Part shown: positions 54,413-63,737 of the stretch, one piece after another
How positions within the stretch are numbered: the stretch's first letter is position 1
Layout of the letters: each line of letters starts with the position of its first letter
Assembly: GCF_023716485.1 (NCBI RefSeq)
Contig: NZ_CP092418.1
Location: forward strand, 3,083,001-3,147,000
Length of the DNA stretch: 64,000 bases
Reading direction: 5' to 3'
Source of the DNA: Microbulbifer variabilis
Lineage (GTDB): Bacteria > Pseudomonadota > Gammaproteobacteria > Pseudomonadales > Cellvibrionaceae
The notes under the pieces: model-generated
The model's database searches: none
Seen by the model: the letters and a program-made list of their open reading frames with translations, nothing else
What the model was told of the DNA's origin: nothing
Translations under genes and position numbers: made by a program

Positions 54413-55573
54413 ATGAAGACCTGGCAACTTACACCCATTATACTTCTATTGTTAGCCACAATTGGCATCACAATTTATATCTACAATCATCGCTTTACTG
54501 AAAAAACAAAGTTCCATAGGATACCGATTACTGAAGAAGCCATTATCTATGAAGCCCCCCTCAAGGATAAAGAAACCATCAACATCCTAATTTTGGATGG
54601 TGGAGGGGTTCGAGGTCTTATCCCACTATATGTTCTTCAATATATTGAACGTCAAGTAGGCAAGCCTATAAATGAAATATTTGATGTTTTCAGTGGAGTA
54701 TCCACCGGAGCTATTATTGCTACAGGAATCAACATTCCTATGAAACAACTACGTGAACAATATGGTGACTACGGCTCAAAAATAGACCTACTGATAAAAC
54801 TTTACAAATCTGAAAGTAAATATTTATTCTCAACACCCTGGTATCATAAAATATTGACTGGAGCTGGAATGTTTTCACCGAGGTTCATGGGAGATCGACT
54901 CCATCAAGTTTTAAAATTTCATTACTCAGAAAACTTAAAATTTACTGATTTAGAAAAACCAGTCATTATGCCTTCTCTTGACATCTACACTGGAAGGGTA
55001 CATCTTTTTAAAAATTATGGTGAAGAAATTGCTGAACTCCCTTCAAACAGTGTCTATCAGCTAGTGGTTGCTGCATCCAGTGCGGAAGGGGTATTCCCTC
55101 CTGTAGACTTTATAACATCAAGCAGGGACCTCAGTCATCGATATTTTGCAGATGCCGCGGTATCAGAAAATGATCCGACCAGCATGATATTACTGGACAT
55201 TGTTGAAAAATACCCAAATAAAAATTTTTACATACTTATAATGGGATCGGGCACCCCGCCTCTGCGTAGCGCAAAGGATAGTTATCAAGACATAAAAAAC
55301 TGGGGGCGACTGCAATGGTTTCCTGACATCATCACAGATGTACAACGATCTATGGATACGCAGCAGCTCTACGCTCTAAGAATTGCAAAATTATTATCTC
55401 CAAAAGGGAGGATAGAATTTGACTACTTAAACGTAAAAGTAAACAATCCCAAAGTCGGAATTTTTGACTACGAATCAATCGATTCATTAAAAATTCATGC
55501 AGATAGATTAATAGAAGAAAATAAGCCGGAAATTGATCAAGCCATTGAACACCTAAAGGAGAGATCAGAATAG
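54413..55573 (+). CDS. Membrane-anchored patatin-like phospholipase (copy 2)
   Basis: 386 aa from the ATG at 54413 (GGGTGA five bases upstream), the same length as copy 1 at 9364-10530. N-terminal helix 'IILLLLATIGITIYIYN', oxyanion motif 'LDGGGVRGLIPL', nucleophile 'FSGVSTGAI', and 'YFADAAVSENDPT' with Ala-Ala after the catalytic Asp. Long stretches agree with copy 1 ('LFDVFSGVSTGAIIATG' versus 'IFDVFSGVSTGAIIATG'). They are therefore paralogues, about 44 kb apart. The copies differ in their C-terminal region and in a stretch near residue 100. Role: lipase activity on membrane lipids, target unknown. Confidence 0.85.
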   Translation: MKTWQLTPIILLLLATIGITIYIYNHRFTEKTKFHRIPITEEAIIYEAPLKDKETINILILDGGGVRGLIPLYVLQYIERQVGKPINEIFDVFSGVSTGAIIATGINIPMKQLREQYGDYGSKIDLLIKLYKSESKYLFSTPWYHKILTGAGMFSPRFMGDRLHQVLKFHYSENLKFTDLEKPVIMPSLDIYTGRVHLFKNYGEEIAELPSNSVYQLVVAASSAEGVFPPVDFITSSRDLSHRYFADAAVSENDPTSMILLDIVEKYPNKNFYILIMGSGTPPLRSAKDSYQDIKNWGRLQWFPDIITDVQRSMDTQQLYALRIAKLLSPKGRIEFDYLNVKVNNPKVGIFDYESIDSLKIHADRLIEENKPEIDQAIEHLKERSE

Positions 55574-55661
55574 AATGGGCTAAACGCCTATACTTTCGAC
55601 CCCGCTTGAGCCAACAGCCTACCTATTTATATTTTCTTACCACTAAAATTATGGCTGCCCC

Positions 55662-55886
55662 TTACGAGGAGCAACAGGATTTTCCATCTTTTTGAACCGG
55701 TGGGCATGCAACCGTTCCATAAGAGCAAAATACACAGCAATCGCCTTTCTTGGGGCTTAATAGCTCTCCACAACTCTTGCACTGATAGAACCATTGGCAG
55801 GCATCAATCGGCATAGTTTCCGTATGATCATGACCACATAAAGGGCAGGTGATCCTGGAAGTTAAAACCTGTGCACTTCTTATCAT
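55662..55886 (-). CDS. Small Cys-rich GDCCVFCSYG-type protein
   Basis: 74 aa, ATG with GGGA upstream. It has the conserved block 'KKGDCCVFCSYGTVACPPVQ' that I know from small uncharacterised proteobacterial proteins, preceded by a zinc-ribbon pair 'CPLCGHDH' and 'CKSCGELL'. Ten Cys in 74 residues suggest at least one zinc site and possibly copper or another soft metal. No role established. Confidence 0.7.
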   Translation of the reverse strand: MIRSAQVLTSRITCPLCGHDHTETMPIDACQWFYQCKSCGELLSPKKGDCCVFCSYGTVACPPVQKDGKSCCSS

Positions 55887-55964
55887 ATCAATCCCTTTAA
55901 CATTTGTGACTTAGGTTATAAAAACAAGTCCAGAGTTTCTAAAGCAGTAACCTGATAACGATAT

Positions 55965-56672
55965 TTAAATACAATCTATTAGCATCTGCGTTAATTCCTC
56001 AGGCTTATCAATCATTACATCATGTCCACATTGAATAGAGTTGGACTGCCATCCGCTATCCCGCTGTGCTATTTCATAAAATGGCTTACCAATTCCCGGA
56101 GCCCACCCTGTTGCATAGATATAAATGCGATCAGGAATTAGTTTCCAAGCCCCCTCTAAAAAGATTGGTTGCTCAAAGGTCTTGAGGGGCTGGTCTACAC
56201 TGCGCCTATTAACCCAGGCCTGATCATGAATATTTACTCCAAAGTTTTTAGCCTGATCTGGGGCTACCAGAAAGCCTTTATCTGTAGATCTCGCACTTTC
56301 AAGTAAGGTAGAACCTATTTCCTTAGGTAAGAGTTCTAAAGTGCATAGCCCGCTCTCCGGTACCAAAGCATCAAGATATACAAGGGTGCTGACAGTACTG
56401 GGTACCTTATCAGCAACACTGGTAATGACCATTCCCCCATAGCTATGACCACATAAAATGATGTTAGAGAGTTCTTCCGATTCAATGACACCAAGAACAT
56501 CCTGAATATGTGTGTCCAGGTCAATCTTATCATTTAAAAGGTGAACTCTCTCTCCTAGACCTGTTAATGTGGGAGCAAATACTAAATGGCCAAAATTACG
56601 CAAGCGATCCTCAACCCGCCGCCAACACCAACCTCCCTGCCAAGCGCCATGTACCAAAACGAAGGTTGCCAT
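55965..56672 (-). CDS. Alpha/beta hydrolase of the plant-type esterase group
   Basis: 235 aa, ATG with GGTGG six bases upstream. 'FVLVHGAWQGGWCWRRVEDR' (HG at the oxyanion hole), 'ILCGHSYGGMVITSVAD' (nucleophile Ser), 'LDALVPESG' (acid) and 'IQCGHDVMIDKPEEL' (His) give a full triad. The arrangement is that of the salicylate/methyl-ester-like esterase subfamily (AB_hydrolase_6). Substrate unknown; the gene is close to the LPMO but in a separate unit. Confidence 0.88.
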   Translation of the reverse strand: MATFVLVHGAWQGGWCWRRVEDRLRNFGHLVFAPTLTGLGERVHLLNDKIDLDTHIQDVLGVIESEELSNIILCGHSYGGMVITSVADKVPSTVSTLVYLDALVPESGLCTLELLPKEIGSTLLESARSTDKGFLVAPDQAKNFGVNIHDQAWVNRRSVDQPLKTFEQPIFLEGAWKLIPDRIYIYATGWAPGIGKPFYEIAQRDSGWQSNSIQCGHDVMIDKPEELTQMLIDCI

Positions 56673-56841
56673 CGGTTGCCACCTTTATGTACGTAATGAA
56701 TTTACATGTAATAACCGGCCAAAGAGGCTGGTAAGAAATGACTTGGAAAGCAGTATTTCATGCTGTCAATACTAAGGAAATGGGCCACCTATATTCAACC
56801 GCCTCCCTCTCATTATATGGAAGCGGTTGAGAATGTTTATG

Positions 56842-58323
56842 TTACTGACATGAGCTCTGCTCCCAGTATTGGGGTGCAGCAGTGGGAGACCACCAGTTTG
56901 GCCCGTAGGTGGAAGTATATACCTGGCCCTCAAAAGTTACACGATCACCAGACTGATAGGCCTCATCGCCTGCGTAAGGCTGCTGAAATTCCGGGCAGGA
57001 AGCTGCCGTGTCGCCCTCTGTGCTGGTATTGTCATCAGAATTGTTATTAGAGGAAGTATTGCCTGATCCCGTATCAGAATCGCTGTTTGATTCACCCCCT
57101 ACCGTTTGACAAGTCGTTTCAATCCAAAGTGCTGGCGCCGAGCTTGGAGACCACCAATTGGGCTCGTGTTTGGATTCGTAAGCGATACCATCAAAAATAA
57201 CGATATCCCCAATCGCGTAACCCGGATCACCAGCGTAGGGCTGCTCAAATACTGCACAAGAGGTAGTCCCAGTATTCCCACTACCTTCGGTGTTTCCAGT
57301 ATCATCTGAATCGTTGTCATTGGTATCTGAAGTACCATCCCCCTGATCAGCACTAAGTTCGTACCCAATCTCAACGTTTCTCAGGCCACTATTTTCTAGC
57401 AGATAAATACTATTAATACCGTACAAGGGTTCAAAGCTGCTGCTACCATCATAATCACCAGCTCTTATACTGGTTTGCTCTCGGTTAATCAATTCAGCCA
57501 AGTCGTGAGACCAATTTTCTGCGATCCCTTGCTCACTTGACATAATCTCCAGAAGTGTAGAATAAGAGCTATTTTCTCCGGAGCTATCAAACACACGGGT
57601 ATATACTTTGTCTCCAATATTTAAGTCTTGTGTTGGATTAATTGTGCCTACAGCACTCCACGCAGTGTTGGTAACATTATCACCATCAAACTCAACATCG
57701 ATGACGTTATAAAAAGCATTCACTGTATCACCAACATCCCAAACAGCGAGGATGACATGGTAACCCTCACGATCTGGAACCTGACACTCATGTGTCATAT
57801 TTGTTGGAGGTTGCTCATAGTTTCCATCCACTTCACAGAAGGGATCAAGATCAAACTGATCACGGGTTAACGACGCGTTAGGATTCCAGTTTTCTTTGGT
57901 AATATAGTATTTCCAATCTCTGCTTACATGATTCGCAGTAAAGTGCCATTTAAAGGTTTGCCAACCAGAACTGATATAATTCTTAACCCAGCGATCAGAA
58001 GACTGTTCATTTAGCTCTGACCAAGAGCTATTCCCCGCACTGGCAATCTGCCCATCTGCGGGTCCACTTTCCGGGAAGCCTTCATTACCCTCTACACTTT
58101 GTGGTTCCCACTGAACTGCACCGCAGTTTATATTCATTTCTCCAGAGTCGAGAGGATATTTACATAGTGTCCCACGTGCGGATGCAACCCCGCCACCAGC
58201 AGCTTCTACATAACCATGGCCAAGTACATTAGAGCTAATTCCGGTTAAAACTACAGCCATTAACGTATGACTAAAAAAAGGTTTTTTAAATACAGAAGCT
58301 AATTTGGTTTTTCGGTAAATCAT
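56842..58323 (-). CDS. Chitin-active LPMO (AA10, GbpA-like) with two CBM5 domains
   Basis: 493 aa. Signal peptide to Gly35, then His36 is the N-terminal residue of the mature enzyme ('[17 protein letters not shown]'), which with the His in '[16 protein letters not shown]' forms the copper histidine brace. Residues 36-225 are the AA10 oxygenase; ~230-345 resemble GbpA domain 2 ('[20 protein letters not shown]'). Two CBM5/12 domains follow (residues 356-406 and 443-493, DNA 57106-57258 and 56845-56997), each with 'PYAGDxxYxxGDxVxF' and 'PNWWSP', separated by Ser/Asn/Asp-rich linkers. It oxidatively cleaves crystalline chitin for surface attachment and degradation. Monocistronic. Confidence 0.93.
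   Translation of the reverse strand: MIYRKTKLASVFKKPFFSHTLMAVVLTGISSNVLGHGYVEAAGGGVASARGTLCKYPLDSGEMNINCGAVQWEPQSVEGNEGFPESGPADGQIASAGNSSWSELNEQSSDRWVKNYISSGWQTFKWHFTANHVSRDWKYYITKENWNPNASLTRDQFDLDPFCEVDGNYEQPPTNMTHECQVPDREGYHVILAVWDVGDTVNAFYNVIDVEFDGDNVTNTAWSAVGTINPTQDLNIGDKVYTRVFDSSGENSSYSTLLEIMSSEQGIAENWSHDLAELINREQTSIRAGDYDGSSSFEPLYGINSIYLLENSGLRNVEIGYELSADQGDGTSDTNDNDSDDTGNTEGSGNTGTTSCAVFEQPYAGDPGYAIGDIVIFDGIAYESKHEPNWWSPSSAPALWIETTCQTVGGESNSDSDTGSGNTSSNNNSDDNTSTEGDTAASCPEFQQPYAGDEAYQSGDRVTFEGQVYTSTYGPNWWSPTAAPQYWEQSSCQ
56845..57258 (-). repeat. Tandem duplicated CBM5 coding units
   Basis: Two 153-bp units (57106-57258 and 56845-56997) encode paralogous 51-aa chitin-binding modules that share the YAGD, GD, PNWWSP and terminal Cys-Gln pattern, with a 108-bp linker between. 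Confidence 0.85.
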
Positions 58324-59188
58324 ATCTTTGCCTGTTATTCAATCTTGTCCGACGTCCTTCCCCAGTTAAGCTAGATCCTTCACTTACCGAAGCAGGTTTT
58401 ACTTCAGAAGTAGCGTTAGCGACAAAGCTATGGACCGCCATTGATTAACACGGTTCCTAAAAACCAAGCAAAAAGCCATTTAGATTGAAAATAGAACCCT
58501 GCTCTCACAACAATTCAGTAAAAGCAATATAAAACTACTTAAAAAAACCAAGAGAGCATATAAAACTAAAATTATGATTCGAATTCACAATGCCTTGATA
58601 AAATTAATGAACACTAACGACAATTACGGCCAGATTTTTGGCGCCCAAAAACAAGCCAATAAAAAACAAGGATCAGTAGCCACGTTTTCCACATTTGCTG
58701 CACAATTACGCTGTAAGATGTCCGATTGAGGAGGCCCATCAATAGTTATCTTCTAACCACAAGCACAATAAATCCTGATGGCTAACAGGCAAACCGCGCA
58801 CAAAAAGATATTTCCCAACTCTACTTCGGTTCAATTCTAACCGGGAAATAAAATAAAAGCAGAGCAAGCGCATTTATGCATAGTTGAAAGTCTACAAGTG
58901 TAAATAAATAGAGCTATATAACGTCAATTGCACTCTGAGAACTCTGTCTGCCTTCCAAGTGAAGAACCCAAAACCACTAACAGAAACCACACGCCTATAC
59001 TTTCGAACAGGAAGGACATGATCTCCACCTTAAAAACTGAAAGAGCTCACCAGTAAAATCCCAAGCAATACTTCTCTTTCAATTTGTAATTAACTGATAT
59101 TGATCAAGGTCACCGCGTGATGTACGGTTATATTGGCAATGACCAAACAGTCATATAATTGATAATTATCCGATATGGAGGCAATGTT
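58324..59188. other. Gene-free interval before the CheD-like gene
   Basis: About 865 bp. AT-rich, with the LPMO leader at one end and the CheD-like gene's promoter region at the other. I found no open frame of note, no hairpin with a T-run and no RNA gene. Confidence 0.45.
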
Positions 59189-59788
59189 ATGGCAGTTCAG
59201 CTAGGTGGTAATTATGCTGCTTATCGATTCAGACCGGAATGTACCTGGGTGACAGGCACCAATGCAGGAGAGCTGCGTTCTGATGGTTATGGTTCCTGTG
59301 TAGGGCTAGTACTCTATAGCGGCGCCCCTAGAAAGATTGGTGTAGTCGCTCATTTTTCAGGATCAATGCAAGCTCCGCAGGTAAGAAATGATGCCCTTGA
59401 GATAATGGCAGCAGTCTGCCCTATTGCACCGGGAAGAAAGTGGCGGGGATGGGTTTTTGGTGGCGTATCACTCAATGGTAGCTCTTCACATCAAACCATG
59501 CTTGGAAATGGATCTAGCTTGACACACACACGAGTGTTAGTTGATACCGTACGTGGCGTGTTGGAATTTAATCGCATGTTTGATGTTAATTTTAACATTA
59601 CGAATATGGAAAGATTTAATTTCACTACCCAGGGAGTTTTCACTGAGATGACTTTACGTCAAGGTGGAAATTATGTTGGACATCAGGGTGTTAAGTTAGA
59701 TCTCGCCAGCGGAAGAGTAACCTGGGATGATCTCAATCATGGTTCAGGCAACTCGAAAGCCAATAAGATGATTAATTCAATGTTTTGA
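59189..59788 (+). CDS. Stand-alone CheD-like protein (possible Cys deamidase/amidase)
   Basis: 199 aa from the ATG at 59189, with a perfect GGAGG seven bases upstream. Residues 34-56, 'YGSCVGLVLYSG' and 'KIGVVAHFSGS', carry the CheD signature: Cys37 after Gly-Ser, then His55 eighteen residues later, in the (L/Y)GSCV ... GxxAH order of the CheD/CNF1-fold glutamine deamidases. No chemotaxis gene is within the window, which is odd since CheD normally sits with cheW/cheB/MCP genes. The rest (from ~80) is unlike typical CheD and has 'RQGGNYVGHQGVKLDL' near the end. It has no signal peptide. It may be a deamidase effector or an orphan enzyme (inference). Confidence 0.6.
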   Translation: MAVQLGGNYAAYRFRPECTWVTGTNAGELRSDGYGSCVGLVLYSGAPRKIGVVAHFSGSMQAPQVRNDALEIMAAVCPIAPGRKWRGWVFGGVSLNGSSSHQTMLGNGSSLTHTRVLVDTVRGVLEFNRMFDVNFNITNMERFNFTTQGVFTEMTLRQGGNYVGHQGVKLDLASGRVTWDDLNHGSGNSKANKMINSMF

Positions 59789-59797
59789 CCTTCAAAA

Positions 59798-59837
59798 TTT
59801 GACCTGGCAGATATCTCAACACTGCTGCCAGGTCAAA
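59798..59837. terminator. Hairpin after the CheD-like gene
   Basis: TTTGACCTGGCAG (59798-59810) pairs with CTGCCAGGTCAAA (59825-59837) over a 14-nt loop, 10 bp past the stop. It lies between that gene and the convergent permease; a short T-run follows on the plus strand. Confidence 0.7.
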
Positions 59838-59892
59838 CCTTTCAGACCCATTTTTTATGAAGATGCCCACTTTATGAGAATATCTTTTACCC

Positions 59893-61380
59893 TCAATCTC
59901 TTGCCTTATAACTTTTGCAGAATTCAACATAATAACGCGAAGATATCAACAGATAAAAAGCTGCAGATGCGCTTATTATCAACCAAGCATTTGATATAAA
60001 GTACAAGCTCCATAAGTATGCCAAAAATGGAAAAGTAAATATAATTAGCTTATGAAAACCAGCTTTTGTTATATGAAGTCCTGCATATATAGAGACCAAA
60101 ACTGATAAAGATGCACATACTAAAAGCAGCGAAGAAGACTGTAATGTCTGCATTAATAAACCCAGTAAGATAAAAACTATCAGCCCAAACCAACGAGTGC
60201 TAGGCTCAAGTGCTCCCATACTGATAGGCGCTGCCATATAACTAACAATATGGTACCCTGTTACTATTACCATAAGTGCTGCCCAACTATCCGCATTAGC
60301 CAAAACAATAGCTGCCAATACCCAGTTAACTAGAATGGATCGTCTGGAAATATTGTGGACAGGATCTAGCACCGCTAGCCAGCGAGGCATTTGCCCTACC
60401 TTGGCCATCGCAAATAAAATCCTTGATGAAGCTCCAAGGTACGTATATCCAGAAGCTGAGGGGCTAGTGATACTATCTGCAAGTAATATTAAAGCCAAAA
60501 AGTGCAGGCCAAGCAGAGTGGCTAGATCTAACAGTGGTGAAGCAAAATTCAACCCCTGCCAGCCACCATTCTCTATCAACACCTGATGTGGAACGGCCTC
60601 CATAAAAGCAAACTGCAATGACAAATAAACCAAAGTAATGATTACTATCGATAGTGTTATAGCCAAAGGGATATTGCGTTTAGGATTTTTGATTTCACTA
60701 GCAAAAGCAACACTTACTTGAAATCCATTGTAGGAATAGATCAAACCTGCACCAATAATGGCTGAAAAGGCACTATGGAACTCAAACTCCTGACTGGAAG
60801 GAAGAGAAAAATTTGAGCCTATGTGATTTCGGGCAAAAACTACAATGAGTAATACTGTCAGAGCAAATAGTGGAGTAAAAATCTTGAGTACAGTTACAAT
60901 ATTATTGATTTTAGTTAGCCAACGAATACCATAAAAATTAATCAGTAGATATAGCGCTAAGATGCTAAGGGCAAGTAACTTTCCCCAAATCGTAAGACTA
61001 TGACTTTCAATCAATAAAGAAGATCCAATAGCAGAAGAAAGATACTGTGTAGTAGCCTGAGCCTCCGTTGCAACAACCATTAGAATGCCAAACCAATTGG
61101 CAAAGGAGAAAGGCATACCAAAGATACTGTTATAAGAAAAAGCACAGGCTTGAGCTAGCGCGCCTCGGACCGGATAAATCGACACGACACGCGCAAGACA
61201 CAAACCTACCATCAAAACTAAAGCTGCAGCGAGTATCCACGCCATAAATGCCCAGTTACCTGCATATCTAGCCGTTAATTGGGCGCTAAACAGCCAGCCC
61301 GAACCTATCATGCAAGTAGCACTGAGCAATGTTGCGCTTAATAACGTCGCTTTTTTCTTACCACCCTTCTTATGATGCAT
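59893..61380 (-). CDS. APC-family amino acid permease
   Basis: 495 aa, about twelve membrane helices. The first unwound helix is 'ATCMIGSGWLFSAQLTAR' with the G(I/S)GxG substrate motif as IGSGW; 'SYNGFQVSVAFASEIKNPKR' is the conserved loop-plus-Glu after helix 6, followed by 'NIPLAITLSIVIITLVYLS'. APC permeases take up amino acids or polyamines by proton symport or exchange. The substrate cannot be assigned. No regulator or catabolic gene adjoins it in the window. Confidence 0.9.
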   Translation of the reverse strand: MHHKKGGKKKATLLSATLLSATCMIGSGWLFSAQLTARYAGNWAFMAWILAAALVLMVGLCLARVVSIYPVRGALAQACAFSYNSIFGMPFSFANWFGILMVVATEAQATTQYLSSAIGSSLLIESHSLTIWGKLLALSILALYLLINFYGIRWLTKINNIVTVLKIFTPLFALTVLLIVVFARNHIGSNFSLPSSQEFEFHSAFSAIIGAGLIYSYNGFQVSVAFASEIKNPKRNIPLAITLSIVIITLVYLSLQFAFMEAVPHQVLIENGGWQGLNFASPLLDLATLLGLHFLALILLADSITSPSASGYTYLGASSRILFAMAKVGQMPRWLAVLDPVHNISRRSILVNWVLAAIVLANADSWAALMVIVTGYHIVSYMAAPISMGALEPSTRWFGLIVFILLGLLMQTLQSSSLLLVCASLSVLVSIYAGLHITKAGFHKLIIFTFPFLAYLWSLYFISNAWLIISASAAFYLLISSRYYVEFCKSYKARD

Positions 61381-63446
61381 ATTTGGTAGATTTTTATAAT
61401 TTATATTTTGAGTAGATCACCATTTTACCAATCGAAGCATATCAGTAATTCTTATTCACCTGCTTGACTAAAAAACACACACAAGCTTTTTCAGCTACTT
61501 TTCTACAGTTCACAGCGTCCAATAGTTTTCTTACGAACTTATATAAACTTACCAAGTTCATAACCTCTAAGAAGTTTTAAAGCCTAATGTTTAACTATTC
61601 ATCCTAGATATTCTGTGGTTAACAAATTCAATACCGATCAATTGAAGCACCTAGTATACTGTTTAACTATTAACCTACATAAAATTAAAATCATTCGTCG
61701 TATAATGCCTCCAAAAGGCATAGAATTCGTCATTCTATCTACTAATATATTTATATTTTCTATCTACCTTTAGCCCACCTAAAAAGAAAAATATATTTGA
61801 TTAAGCTCCCTATATCAGTACAACATATTGCAAGCGCATTAGAGTCACAATTGATAGCAAATAGCTTTTGGGGAACTCACCTGCATTGGCCTACGTTGGA
61901 TTGAAGGCTATAAGTAAGCACCAACAAAAATAAATCCATCATCTTAATAGTTATAAAACTATAAAAACTGGCAGCTCATATAGCAATGAAACACTATTTA
62001 TTTAACTATCTGCAACTGTTTCAATAGATCGGCATACAAGTTTATCTTTTGTTTTAAAAAATTGTGCGATCACCACCTTAAATTGATTATGCAAGACAGT
62101 GAAGCATTGTAAGGTTTCCCCTGAAAAATTATTAAGTTATTTTTCAACCAATTAATATCAATCAAGGATTGATTCAACTTCCATTCAAACATCTTTTCTA
62201 GCTTAATATTTCAAGGAAGTTAAATGCCTAAACACACAAACCAAAAAAACAGAACCCCTTAATTTTGTTGAGCATTAGATTTCAAAAATTGTTAAAAACC
62301 CTAAAACTACAGCTATCGAGAAATTTATTAAGATGAATGGGCACACCAACAAATAATTATGTAAAACCTTGCACAGAAGCAGTACATTTGATTGCTAAAT
62401 GGCACATCCCCAAAAAATTATTGAAGAAGAAGAGGATTTCCTATCAAAAGCATAAACACGATATAGCCAACCAACAGATAGACTTCGAAGCTATCTAATA
62501 ACTTCTTAGCTTTTCACCATCCTGTCTTGTGCTGCTTCCTATTTCTCCTCTGCCGGCAAGTAAGATCCAATCCATAACTCACTAAATAATCTCGTCGAAA
62601 GTTAGGGGGGAGTCACTTTAGAATTTACAAGGCGACCAATTTCTGTACTTCAATGCATATTATGAATTAGGATGCAATAAATTTACTTCAGCTAATGAGT
62701 CAACGGTAACCCGTAATAAAATGTCTTCGCAGCCGACTACTACCATCTATTTTGTATCCTAACTCCGAATAGTCTCCCAACTTCAGCCCTCATTTTCTTG
62801 CTGTAGAAAAGCTGTAATCGGAAATGATGCCCCATTTCAAACAGAAACCTTTGATTAAGTTGTCCCAGAAACTTTCATCGACCCCCTTAACAAGTACCTT
62901 GCTCTTCCTATAGTTAGTACCTTTTCCAGCAAGTGCTCGATGGGGATAGTATAAAAGAAGACGTTTCCATTGGGCTCAGGAGGGAAAAATTCATAACATG
63001 CTTTCTAGCCGATCAGTGAGCTTTGTGCCTCTTTTAAGCGCAGAAAGGCAAGGTTTGATCATTGCTAATGATCACCTGTTAATCTTGACATGAATCGGCT
63101 CTCAATTGTCGGTCTTATTTTTTGTGATTACGTGAGATCAACCAATTTCAAATTATGTAATAGCTCTCAATAATCAAAGATATCATTATAAATAACTAAA
63201 AGAGATTTAAGAAGCGCGGAAATAGCTTTTTGAAATAAGAGTTATCGACACCTTTTTAAACACAATATCTGACACACAACCTAAATGAAATACTCCACAG
63301 AATTTTTTCCACATTGAATGTTATAAATTTAATAATGATCTATAAGGAGGTTCCAATCCTTCTAATGACAAACTAAGCTTATTTAGAGCTTTGAAATATG
63401 GTTTACTTATAACTTAGATATTAGCTCGCACTCGCAGAGAGATCTA
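61381..63446. other. 2-kb AT-rich interval without a recognisable gene
   Basis: No frame above ~60 codons has protein-like features on either strand. Minus-strand stretches near 62740-62960 read as short peptide-like segments ('KGVDESFWDNLIKGF') broken by stops and may be a decayed gene, which I could not identify. No tRNA, IS end or strong terminator was recognised. Confidence 0.4.
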
Positions 63447-63698
63447 ATGCAACTTTTCACCAAAATATTGATCAATCTATTTACTCCAGTAAAAACTCCA
63501 AAAAGTTTTGTGCAGCAGTATTTAAAAGGGTGCGGCACTGTAACAACATTAATGGTTTATCGCTTTAAAAAATATGGAAAGGAAGAAATTACGAGTTGCT
63601 TGAGCATACTTTATGACCTGATTGAGCTAACCTCTGCTCCTCACTCTAAGCCTTATTATCTTTCTCAAATAAAAGAATTACAAAAGCAGGCAAACTAA
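63447..63698 (+). CDS. Small uncharacterised protein
   Basis: 83 aa, ATG with a weak GAGA site. Sequence starts 'MQLFTKILINLFTPVKTPKS' and continues with Lys/Tyr-rich helical stretches and a C-terminal 'YYLSQIKELQKQAN'. No signal peptide, domain or motif recognised. It lies about 40 bp before another small frame on the same strand and may form a pair with it. Confidence 0.45.
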   Translation: MQLFTKILINLFTPVKTPKSFVQQYLKGCGTVTTLMVYRFKKYGKEEITSCLSILYDLIELTSAPHSKPYYLSQIKELQKQAN

Positions 63699-63737
63699 AA
63701 TTCAAGTAGAAATTTTGTTTATAGGAGCCTAGAAAAG

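Noticed and set aside
55584-59006. The 16-mer ACGCCTATACTTTCGA occurs at 55584-55599 and at 58991-59006.
   Set aside because: In 64 kb about one such 16-mer pair is expected by chance, and the flanks do not match.
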